Position numbers and translations under genes: made by a program. A stretch of 10,961 nucleotides of DNA, taken from Pavlovales sp. CCMP2436. Taxonomy: Eukaryota; Haptophyta; Pavlovophyceae; Pavlovales. Shown in pieces: positions 4,201 to 8,778 of the stretch; within the stretch, counting starts at the first letter, position 1; every line of letters starts with the position of its first letter. The stretch spans positions 85,551 to 96,511 of the forward strand of contig MU631489.1 of NCBI GenBank assembly GCA_026770615.1, given 5' to 3'. A model generated the notes under the pieces. It saw only the letters and a program-made list of their open reading frames with translations, was not told where the DNA came from and made no database searches.

Positions 4201-6664
4201 ACAGATCGGTTTTTTCTGTCACTATTAACTGCGGGTACTCAAAATTATAGAGTCTGCATTCAACTTTTATAAATCAAGAGTGTAAATATGTATAAAACCG
4301 GCCGGTTCCATAAACGGTCTCCCAGACTCCCAGTGGTGCATTAACAACACACTGTTAACCTATGACCGCTCCCGAGCACACGATAGAAGATTTTTAGTTC
4401 ATAACTTTATCTGTTGTGAATTATAGTAACTACCTTCAACTTTATCTGTTGTGAATTATAGTAACTACCTTCTGCTGAATGTTATGTTATGATGCCCCCA
4501 AGGCCTCCACACCCCACACACATCACACCCACACCCGCCCCTGAGCCCCCCCCCCACCCCCCCCACACACACCCCACACTCCCACACACAGACAACCACT
4601 TCACCTCCCCCACCCCCCCCACCCCCCCCCACCCCCCCCCCCCTAAAGGCCTCCGCGATAATTTCTCTTAAGCTGCACGAGGCAGCCCCGTTGCCGCTCC
4701 GTCAGACCCCCCCGTCCAGCCTCCCCTCCGGCAGCGGCGGCGTGGTCGCGGCGATCGGAACCCCCCCAATAGGTGGTTCTCTTTTTCTTTTCTTTTTTCT
4801 ATACGTAAACGTAGTGTGTGTGGGGGGGGGGCTTACATCTGGCAGCGTTGCTGCGGCGATCGGTACACCCCCAGTAAGTGATTTAAAAAAAATCTATACG
4901 TAAACGTAGTGTGTGTGGGGGGGGGGGGTATGGGGGGGGGAGTGCTTTCATTTGGCAATGGTGCGATCGGTTACCCCCCAATAGGAAATTCTAAATATTA
5001 TCTGCTGCAGCCAGGACTCTGTTACGCGTAAATCCCTCGCCGATGAGGGATTAACCAATGCGCTTTTTTATTTCAAATAACTGTAACCAATGCGATTGTT
5101 ATAATACAAATTCTTGATTTATATTGTGCTTTGTCGACAACAAATAAGTATTATCTTGTGGGAGCCGGACATAAAAGTCCGGCATTCCCGTCTAACCAAC
5201 CTAAAGTACCCCTTTAAGGGAGTCTGGATCTAAAATTATCGGTCAATAAATTAGTAGTGCTAACTATTTTTTTCATTAAGCAGCCGGTTGCAGGCAAGGG
5301 GGGATTGGGTGGTACAGGTGAGGTTGGTGACGAACGCGTAGTAGTTGACACGTACATAAATAGATTTGGGGGGGGGGTAAGATTCTCAGGAGATTCTTCA
5401 TTTTCATTTTTCTAATAGCAATCATTGTTTGAATAGGTCCCCGATTGCAGGTCGGGGGGGGGGTGGGAAGGATTTTGTATAGGTGGTTAGTGCTTCATGA
5501 ATTATGATTATTATATTTTACACCGGGTGGGGGGGGTAGGAATGTTTTTTTCTTTTTTTTCACATTATCTATTAACAATCATTGTTTAATTTAAATAGGC
5601 AGTCGATTGCAAGTCGGGGGGGCGGGTAGCGCGAAGCACGGACGGGGACAGCAGCTGCAAGCGCAAGCAGGCGGCAGTGGACAGGCTACAAGCGCATCCT
5701 CAGACTGGGTACGCCCCCCCCATCTCCCCCTCCATTTCTTCCCCCCCCATCCCCCCAATCCCCCCCCCCTCTTTTTTTTCTTTGGGGGGGGGGTTAATTA
5801 AGACTTACTTATAGGAAGGTGGGGCAGCAGACATCAGGTGGTAACGTACAGGCTACGGGCGCATATTCAGACTGGTCGTGTGTGTGAATATCTATAAAAT
5901 CGCCCGGCCCCGTTAACGGTCTCCCAGACTCAGTGGTGCACCAACATCACACTGTTAGTTAGGACCTTCCCCGAGTACGCAGATATCGTCATCATCCTCA
6001 GACTGGGTACGCCCCAGTTTTTATTTTGTTGAGCACATCAATTGTAATCTAAGTATTTTTTTACCTTTTTTTGGATGTCTCGCGCCTCGGCCATTCGAGA
6101 CATCCTAACTTTTTTATTTAAGACATATAACAATTAGCAGGCCCATCTGCGTGTGTCTGGTCAGCCTCACTGGTAGGGACGGACGGTATCCGTGTGCTCT
6201 GCTAAGGTCCCTTGAACCGAGTGTTTTCTCGACGCTTGGGTCAGGTGGAGACCTGTCAGGGGACGGACGTACTTCTAGATATTTACACACAGCGCATCGA
6301 CACCCTCACTCTCTTACAGCTGACCTTTTATATTTATGATAGGGATTGAAGCTGGCGTCTGACTGTTCTGAATGTTGTGCTGGTCTGAGCGCTGCGTCGC
6401 CCATTGCCTGCTGCGTGCCTTAGTCGGCTGCGCTGATTTTTTATATATTATTTATATTCCCCCTCCCCCTCCCCCCTCGCGCTTCCTTGCGTAGGCTCCC
6501 TACACATCACCAGACGGGCGCACCTACTACTACAACTCAAACACCCCCCTCCCCTCCCCCCCCCTTACCCCCCTATTGCGTAGGCTCCCTACACATCACC
6601 AGACGGGCGCACCTACTACTACAACTCAAACACGGGCGTCAGCACGTGGGAAAAGCGAAACTGA
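1170..6664 (+). CDS. FCA-like RNA-binding protein: single RRM, low-complexity linker, C-terminal WW (8 exons)
   Basis: Spliced model of about 408 residues from exons 1170-1206, 1366-1403, 1900-1964, 2594-2648, 2934-3674, 4673-4772, 5599-5708 and 6584-6664. All introns are GT-AG and every joint keeps frame. The RRM spans about residues 8-90: RNP2 KLFVGG, helix 1 TSDDEIRQIF, beta 2 GEVEEVFLMR, RNP1 strand CCFVRF, helix 2 DATAAIQAVHG, last strand PLVCRFAD. A Gly/Met/Ala/Gln/Pro-rich linker of about 270 residues follows. The C-terminal WW has first Trp in SDW, core SPDGRTYYYN and second Trp in STWEK. An RRM plus WW is the architecture of plant FCA, a nuclear regulator of poly(A)-site choice; the RRM also resembles RRM2 of CELF/Bruno proteins. 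Plant FCA has two RRMs, and here only one is seen. Function is inferred from architecture. The start follows an acceptor-like CTTAG, so an upstream coding exon is possible. Confidence 0.8.
1366..1403 (+). CDS. FCA-like exon 2
   Basis: A 38-base microexon between acceptor GCGCCGCAG and donor CAG|GTGCGC. It completes the split Gly codon and encodes LPPGTSDDEIRQ, loop 1 and the first half of RRM helix 1. It supplies exactly the residues missing between RNP2 and IFLAYGE, and it is too short to appear as a free ORF. Confidence 0.75.
1404..1899 (+). other. FCA-like intron 2
   Basis: Low-complexity intron with a C-run near 1511, a CA/CCA microsatellite at 1541-1593, and a further C- and T-rich run into the acceptor CCCCCCTAG at 1891-1899. 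No gene seen. Confidence 0.65.
1541..1593 (+). repeat. CA / CCA microsatellite
   Basis: Runs of (CA)n pass into (CCA)n and back. It generates spurious His/Thr/Pro-rich frames on the + strand and Val/Gly/Cys-rich frames on the - strand. Confidence 0.85.
1900..1964 (+). CDS. FCA-like exon 3
   Basis: Encodes IFLAYGEVEEVFLMRGGSRS and the following Gly plus two bases. This is the end of helix 1, beta 2 and beta 3 entry of the RRM. The equivalent part of plant FCA RRM2, recalled from memory, is the close EIFLQFGHVEDVYLMR. The donor GGCAT|GTACGC matches the donor of exon 7 (GTACGC). If the donor is ignored the frame stays open to TAA at 2143-2145. Confidence 0.75.
1979..2033 (+). repeat. 21-bp tandem repeat in the exon 3 read-through frame
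   Basis: About 2.5 units of TCTGTAMCCACCTCTGCACCG. In the exon 3 frame this reads as SVPTSAP, SVTTSAP, SVPGG. The unit length is a multiple of three, so it keeps the retained-intron frame open. Confidence 0.7.
2140..2257 (-). repeat. dispersed ~115-bp element, copy 1 (intron 3); possible 5S-like SINE
   Basis: Shares long similarity with 4280-4386 and 5882-5998. On the + strand all three begin TGTRAATAT..ATAAAA and carry GGTCTCCCAG, CAGTGGTGCA, CACACTGTTA and CCGAG near the end. On the - strand this copy reads AAGCTAAC, then about 30 bases, then CTGGGAGACC, then a T5 run. This resembles 5S rRNA box A, box C and a Pol III terminator. Strand is assigned on that reading. Repeat status is certain; the 5S-derived SINE identity is inference. 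Confidence 0.8.
2151..2156 (+). promoter_or_regulatory. intronic AATAAA, possible premature poly(A) signal
   Basis: AATAAA lies 5 bases after the in-frame stop (TAA 2143-2145) reached by reading through the exon 3 donor, and a TGTAA overlaps that stop. Together they form a ready-made end for a truncated transcript. Use in vivo is not shown. Confidence 0.35.
2331..2343 (+). repeat. acceptor-side echo 1 of exon 4
   Basis: CGCGCAG followed by GGCGTGCTGCTTC is identical to the acceptor and first bases of exon 4 at 2594, then diverges. It creates a decoy 3' splice site 263 bases upstream. Confidence 0.75.
2368..2408 (+). repeat. second dispersed intronic repeat, copy 1
   Basis: About 40 bases centred on ATGTTATGATGCCCCCAAGG, nearly identical to 4477-4518. 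In both introns it lies about 200-230 bases after the start of the ~115-bp element and is followed by CA/C-rich sequence, so the two may be parts of one larger repeat. Confidence 0.75.
2476..2502 (+). repeat. acceptor-side echo 2 of exon 4
   Basis: After CGCAG, 27 bases repeat the start of exon 4 exactly (encoding the CCFVRFTR region) before diverging. A decoy acceptor 118 bases upstream of the real one. Confidence 0.8.
2594..2648 (+). CDS. FCA-like exon 4
   Basis: Preceded by GCGCGCAG. One base completes the Met codon, then 18 codons encode ACCFVRFTRHEDATAAIQ: RNP1 strand and helix 2 of the RRM. Of the three near-identical acceptor regions (2331, 2476, 2594) only this one continues through a full helix 2 to a donor, CAG|GTAATT. 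Confidence 0.8.
2807..2817 (+). repeat. donor-side echo of exon 4
   Basis: CAATCCAGGTA repeats the exon 4 end and donor (2641-2651) inside intron 4, followed again by a CATACAG-like stretch. A nearby GCCGCCGCAAT at 2773 echoes the same exon end more weakly. Short, but it fits the pattern of the other introns. Confidence 0.5.
2934..3674 (+). CDS. FCA-like exon 5: end of RRM and low-complexity linker
   Basis: 247 codons from acceptor CAACCCAG to donor CAG|GTAACT, phase 0 at both ends. AVHGKLVPDGASEPLVCRFAD completes the RRM. Then come an RG-rich stretch, a long Gly/Met/Ala/Pro region with repeated GMGGM and PGGYAGG-like phrases, and a Gln/Ala/Pro-rich end (QQQAQAALMQQQL). Such composition suggests an intrinsically disordered segment able to join condensates; that is inference. 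The overlapping Arg/Ala-rich +1 frame and the antisense frame are shadows. Confidence 0.8.
3774..3790 (+). repeat. donor-side echo of exon 5
   Basis: 17 bases, CTCAGCTGCARGTAACT, match the exon 5 end and donor at 3664-3680 with one difference (GCAAGT for GCAGGT), offset 110 bases. The intervening DNA has its own duplicated phrase, ATAACTAACCCCATCT. Confidence 0.8.
3942..3991 (+). repeat. perfect 25-bp tandem duplication
   Basis: Two identical units beginning GTTATTAGTTATTGCAATAT at 3942 and 3967, inside intron 5. Confidence 0.9.
4280..4386 (-). repeat. dispersed ~115-bp element, copy 2 (intron 5)
   Basis: Second copy of the element at 2140 and 5882. It keeps TGTAAATAT, TATAAAA, GGTCTCCCAG, CAGTGGTGCA, CACACTGTTA and CCCGAGCACACG. 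On the - strand box-C-like CTGGGAGACC and a T4 run are kept, while the box-A-like motif has decayed to AGGTTAAC. Flanks (ttcaactttt / ttcataacttt) may be a worn target-site duplication, but this is weak. Confidence 0.8.
4403..4471 (+). repeat. 34-bp tandem duplication
   Basis: Units at 4403-4436 and 4438-4471 begin AACTTTATCTGTTGTGAATT and are identical, directly after element copy 2. Confidence 0.9.
4477..4518 (+). repeat. second dispersed intronic repeat, copy 2
   Basis: Matches 2368-2408 (core ATGTTATGATGCCCCCAAGG followed by CCTCCACACC), again downstream of the ~115-bp element and leading into CA/C-rich sequence. Confidence 0.75.
4673..4772 (+). CDS. FCA-like exon 6
   Basis: 33 codons plus one base after acceptor TTCTCTTAAG, ending ATAG|GTGGTT. 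Encodes Pro/Ser/Gly-rich linker (LHEAAPLPLRQTPPSSLP, then GSGGVVAAIGTPPI). The frame is fixed by phase 0 entry and phase 1 exit into exon 7. No domain, so support comes from GC-rich composition, splice sites and frame continuity. Its 3' half is echoed twice downstream. Confidence 0.6.
4799..4985 (+). repeat. two donor-side echoes of exon 6 with a shared spacer
   Basis: 4841-4879 and 4953-4985 are degraded copies of the exon 6 end (GGCAGCGG..GCGATCGG..CCCCCCAATAGG), at steps of about 105-107 bases. They are separated by a duplicated spacer beginning CTATACGTAAACGTAGTGTG at 4799 and 4894 and running into G-tracts. The first echo carries CAGTAAGT, a donor nearer the consensus than the real one. 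Confidence 0.8.
5164..5183. repeat. hairpin in intron 6
   Basis: GCCGGAC and GTCCGGC form a perfect 7-bp stem around ATAAAA; GGGA/TCCC outside could extend it with a bulge. Role unknown. Confidence 0.5.
5279..5466 (+). repeat. acceptor-side echoes of exon 7
   Basis: 5419-5466 repeats the whole acceptor context of exon 7: CAATCATTGTTT at 5419 (5576 at the real site), then AATAGG, CGATTGCARGTCGG and a G-run, offset about 157 bases. A weaker copy at 5279-5310 reads AAGCAGCCGGTTGCAGGCAAG. Each gives a decoy AG. Confidence 0.75.
5599..5708 (+). CDS. FCA-like exon 7
   Basis: Two bases complete the Gly codon, then 36 codons: a Gly/Gln/Ala/Ser-rich stretch ending SASSDW, whose Trp opens the WW domain. 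Donor TGG|GTACGC. The start is ambiguous: AAATAG|GC at 5599 or TTGCAAG|TC at 5614. The two differ by 15 bases and keep frame, so both could be used. Confidence 0.7.
5821..5875 (+). repeat. degraded donor-side echo of exon 7 (C)
   Basis: GGGGCAGCAG..AACGTACAGGCTACGGGCGCATATTCAGACTGG parallels exon 7 from about 5646 to 5708 with scattered changes. It is followed by TCGTGT rather than GTACGC, so the donor is lost. Element copy 3 begins seven bases later. Confidence 0.75.
5882..5998 (-). repeat. dispersed ~115-bp element, copy 3 (intron 7)
   Basis: Third copy, sharing GGTCTCCCAGACT, CAGTGGTGCA, CACACTGTTAG and CGTCATCATCC with the others. The - strand keeps CTGGGAGACC and a T4 run. It is flanked by near-identical 14-base words, CATATTCAGACTGG before and CATCCTCAGACTGG after, which could be a target-site duplication of SINE length or part of the exon 7 echoing. 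Confidence 0.8.
5993..6015 (+). repeat. perfect donor-side echo of exon 7 (D)
   Basis: 23 bases identical to 5695-5717 (CATCCTCAGACTGG|GTACGC and onward), including an intact donor, 298 bases downstream of the real exon end. Confidence 0.85.
6073..6105. repeat. hairpin flanked by T-runs in intron 7
   Basis: GGATGTCTCG and CGAGACATCC form a perfect 10-bp stem with a 13-base loop, with T-runs on both sides. It looks like an intrinsic terminator, but a bacterial reading makes no sense inside this eukaryotic intron. Confidence 0.6.
6484..6542 (+). repeat. acceptor-side echo of exon 8 (half WW domain)
   Basis: TTGCGTAG plus the first 48 or so bases of exon 8 (APYTSPDGRTYYYNSN) occur here and again at 6584, offset 89 bases. 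This copy stops before the second WW Trp and passes into C-runs. Because 89 is not a multiple of three, use of its acceptor would put the following true exon out of frame and lose the second Trp. Confidence 0.85.
6584..6664 (+). CDS. FCA-like exon 8: WW core and stop
   Basis: After TTGCGTAG, 26 codons read APYTSPDGRTYYYNSN, then TGVSTWEKRN, then TGA at 6662-6664. With Trp from exon 7 this gives both signature Trp residues, the YYY beta-strand and the N..T turn of a WW domain. These domains bind Pro-rich ligands; in plant FCA the WW contacts FY, the 3'-end processing partner (established knowledge). The usual Pro after the second Trp is Arg here, two residues before the C-terminus. Confidence 0.85.
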   Translation, partial: APYTSPDGRTYYYNSNTGVSTWEKRN

Positions 6665-6728
6665 CTCGAATGTTCTCCTCGGCGACTCCAGCCCTCGGTC
6701 TCATCTGTTCTGCCTCTTCTGTACAGAG

Positions 6729-6766
6729 AATAAATGCGCATGCGCGCACACCCATGACCCATGTAA
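6729..6766 (+). promoter_or_regulatory. candidate poly(A) signals of the FCA-like gene
   Basis: AATAAA at 6729-6734 and TGTAA at 6762-6766, 65-100 bases after the stop. The former is the animal/plant type and the latter the green-algal type, so which is used would say something about lineage. Confidence 0.4.
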
Positions 6767-6877
6767 CCGACTTAAAAGTAACTCATATAACTCAGTAAAA
6801 GTACATAAGAGTCCAAACGTATCGCGATAACTAATTTACTAACGTCTAAACCCCTGTATAGACAGGAAACAACTTTG

Positions 6878-7192
6878 TTAATATGGCGGTCCGTCACCTA
6901 ATACTTTCTGGAAAGACGAGAAAACGGTACTCAAATAAAAACTTACCGGCATCTTCCTGGCCTTGTTACTACACATCATGTATGCCCGTTAATCAGGAAC
7001 CTTATTTACTTCCTTATGAGAACACACCTAAATGTAGCTTTGGACGAGGAACAATTTCGGTGCTGGGTTTGACAACTGATTCTAATGGAATCATCAAGTA
7101 AGAGGAGACGAAGTCACCTAGGGTTGTATTTCAGCATTTGGGTCTACTTACGTCCCCGCGCTCACTTTGGAGGCCATTTTCTCGTCGCTCAT
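6878..7192 (-). CDS. tentative small spliced gene, product unknown
   Basis: On the - strand, ATG at 7192 opens MSDEKMASKVSAG and meets AC|GTAAGT (intron from 7151). An acceptor CCATTAG (7082) precedes an exon-like block to about 7028. Another consensus donor, CCG|GTAAGT at 6947, follows AAGATG, and CTTTCCAG precedes a block ending KVLGDGPPY and TAA at 6880-6878. Two GTAAGT donors with exon-like upstream sequence favour a real gene, but I could not join all exons in one consistent frame: the most protein-like middle frame, VKPSTEIVPRPKLHL, needs a different phase. The + strand has an open frame at 6883-7101 (MAVRHLILSGK..) that may be its shadow or the real coding strand. Confidence 0.3.
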
Positions 7193-7376
7193 GAAAGAAT
7201 CAGGTAGCAAACCACGTGAGCAAAATTGTTCCCCGTCATTGACTTCTACGTCTAGAAGGTCTTCGAAGTTTGATGAACACCCACGTGGTATTCATTCATA
7301 AAATCGGAAAAGAAATATCCATTAAAAATCCGGGTTGGATTTATTGCCAATTAAATACCATCTGGACCGTTTCAAT
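7193..7376. other. intergenic, upstream of the tentative - strand gene
   Basis: AT-richer sequence with no reading frame, RNA gene or repeat that I can support. Confidence 0.4.
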
Positions 7377-7392
7377 GGCGCAGACTGGGCCC
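7377..7392 (+). repeat. 16-bp direct repeat, left copy
   Basis: GGCGCAGACTGGGCCC, identical to 8026-8041; the pair brackets the left inverted arm in direct orientation. AGACTGGGCC appears again at 7414. Confidence 0.75.
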
Positions 7393-7505
7393 AATTGCCT
7401 TCCAAAAAGGAGTAGACTGGGCCTATGTGACACACTGTGAAACCGTGACGCATGTGGCGGCTGGACTGCTGACTGTAGCGGCGCGGGGCGCCCAAGGACT
7501 ACCAA

Positions 7506-7878
7506 CTACCTTGCATTATCTAGGGACTCGCTCGCGCTCGACGTCTCGGCTCCTTCGGCTCCCTCTTCAACCAGTCCTTCCACCACGCCCCCGCGCTGCG
7601 GCCCGAGCCCTGCACGCGCATACGAGTTCTCGACATTCAAAACCACCTCGCTTCCCAGCGATATGTCACCGCTGGGATCACCAATGGACTCGCTTGCTCG
7701 CGCACTGTCGGGCGGCCCGCGTTGCGCAGCGACTCCAGCGCTTTGTTTTCGGCTTCCTCATCATCCACCACTTCTACCAGCTCCCCACTTCGGCGTAGCG
7801 CGTAGGAGCCTGCGTCAGAGCGCTTAGATCAGCCTGACTTGAACTTGAAACGTACCGCCAGCCCGAACCCCTCTACAT
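7506..7878 (-). pseudogene. broken left copy of the duplicated coding segment
   Basis: Read on the - strand, this parallels the right-hand open frame (GLAVRFKFKSG, SYALRR.GELVE, DDEEAENK.LESLRNAG, ASESIGDPSGD). It is interrupted by a TGA at 7831-7829 where the right copy has Ser, and by loss of one base near 7715-7719 in a G/C run. After the deletion the right copy's frame resumes and runs to TAG at 7508-7506 through an acidic Ser/Glu/Gly-rich tail (VEGLVEEGAEGAETSSASES). The family is not recognised. A - strand reading is favoured because this frame, not the + strand one, matches the open frame of the right copy. Confidence 0.55.
7646..7878 (-). repeat. left arm of a ~233-bp inverted repeat
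   Basis: Reverse complement of 10728-10961 with about ten substitutions and one single-base indel by my count, so roughly 95% identity. The arms point away from each other around a 2.85-kb interior. The match reaches the window edge on the right, so the arm may be longer. It fits a DNA transposon with long terminal inverted repeats, a foldback element, or an inverted segmental duplication. Confidence 0.9.
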
Positions 7879-8025
7879 CTAGTTAGTTGTACTACATCGA
7901 CATTTAGACAGTTCTGCTACATTCACAGTTTTCAGTTGCCCACCGCAGGCGGTCGATTTTTTTTTCACGTGCACTGAAGTAGTAAGTTTTTTTTGGAGCG
8001 TTTCGTATTTGTTAGGGTTCGTGCG

Positions 8026-8041
8026 GGCGCAGACTGGGCCC
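8026..8041 (+). repeat. 16-bp direct repeat, right copy
   Basis: GGCGCAGACTGGGCCC as at 7377, 649 bases apart, just inside the left inverted arm. CAGACTGG recurs at 8077. The surrounding 8040-8131 is GC-rich with a small hairpin, GCCAGC/GCTGGC, at 8116-8131. Confidence 0.75.
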
Positions 8042-8232
8042 TGCGGGCCTAGTCTACCGCGCCCTCGGACTGGCACAGACTGGCGAGGGCTGCGCCTCCG
8101 CCAGGGCAGATTGAGGCCAGCTGAGGCTGGCGCAAAAAGGCAGAAATTCCAGCCCGGCTAAAAATTCCTCCGCCTCACTAGTAGTTTGGCAAACCTGGAA
8201 AACATTCACGATCGAATGATGCAAGGGTAACG

Positions 8233-8277
8233 GTAGTGACGACGACGGGAAAAGAAATCGGCGGTGACAGTAACTTT
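8233..8277 (+). repeat. interior direct repeat, copy A
   Basis: TAGTGACGACGACGGGAAAA, then GAAATCGGCGG, then TGACAGTAACTTT. Matches 9222-9281, which carries about 12-13 extra bases in the middle. Confidence 0.75.
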
Positions 8278-8303
8278 CAGGACAGAATTTAAATGGACAC
8301 TAC

Positions 8304-8381
8304 AGTGATCCCTAGATCGGGATCACTTGAGTAAGTGATCCCTACCGAGTGAGCAGGTCTGGCTAGAGATCACTCACTCGG
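8304..8381. repeat. cluster of two adjacent hairpins
   Basis: AGTGATCCC (8304-8312) pairs with GGGATCACT (8319-8327) across 6 bases; AGTGATCCCTA recurs directly at 8334. CCGAGTGAG (8345-8353) pairs with CTCACTCGG (8373-8381) across 19 bases. Dense palindromes of this kind are common near mobile-element ends; no function is assigned. Confidence 0.75.
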
Positions 8382-8778
8382 CGACTCCGCCCCCTAGAAC
8401 TCATTTCACTTGGCAGCTGAGTGAGAGCTACTCCCTGACCACTAACGTACGTCACATTGTGTACACGCCACACATTGAGGCCTTCCTAATGTCCCCGCCG
8501 CCTGAAAAGACAGGGCCCAATCGCCCAGCCCCGGGGGCACATTTGGCTAGTTGACAAGCACCCACTCAGAATAAAATTTGAGTGCTCACGTAAATAATTA
8601 AATAAATAGCCGCGTTTTGAGAGTTGTATTTCAACTTTTATTGAGAACCAGGCCGCCTACCGGCTGCCTACGGCGCGGGGACTCGGGTCCCAGCCGCGCC
8701 ACGCCCGGAGGTGGTACTGCTAGATTGTGGATGGTGCGTGCTTGGTGCGTGCAAAGTGTGCTTCCCGAGCACGCCATG

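Larger units (their letters stand above)
3675..4672 (+). other. FCA-like intron 5
   Basis: Longest intron (998 bases). It holds a donor-side echo of exon 5, an AATAAA at 3804-3809 followed by A-rich sequence, a G-run at 3851-3868, two perfect short tandem duplications, copy 2 of the ~115-bp element, copy 2 of the second dispersed repeat, and a C-rich tract up to the acceptor. No gene seen. Confidence 0.7.

Noticed and set aside
3942..4471. CRISPR-like array
   Set aside because: Only adjacent two-copy tandem duplications without unique spacers, inside a eukaryotic intron.
4489..4671. Pro/His/Thr-rich frame before exon 6
   Set aside because: Pure C/CA-rich intronic tract; not protein-like.
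2140..5998. tRNA-derived SINE reading of the ~115-bp element (A-box-like AGACTCAGTGG on + strand)
   Set aside because: A plausible B box (GGTTCRANNCC) is not conserved at the right distance in the three copies; the 5S-like layout on the other strand fits better, though it is itself unproven.
6073..6105. Rho-independent bacterial terminator
   Set aside because: Stem plus T-run fits, but it lies inside an intron of a spliced eukaryotic gene.
7427..7798. 123-codon + strand frame over the left arm
   Set aside because: Antisense of the segment whose - strand reading matches the open frame of the right arm; composition is Arg/His/Leu shadow-like.
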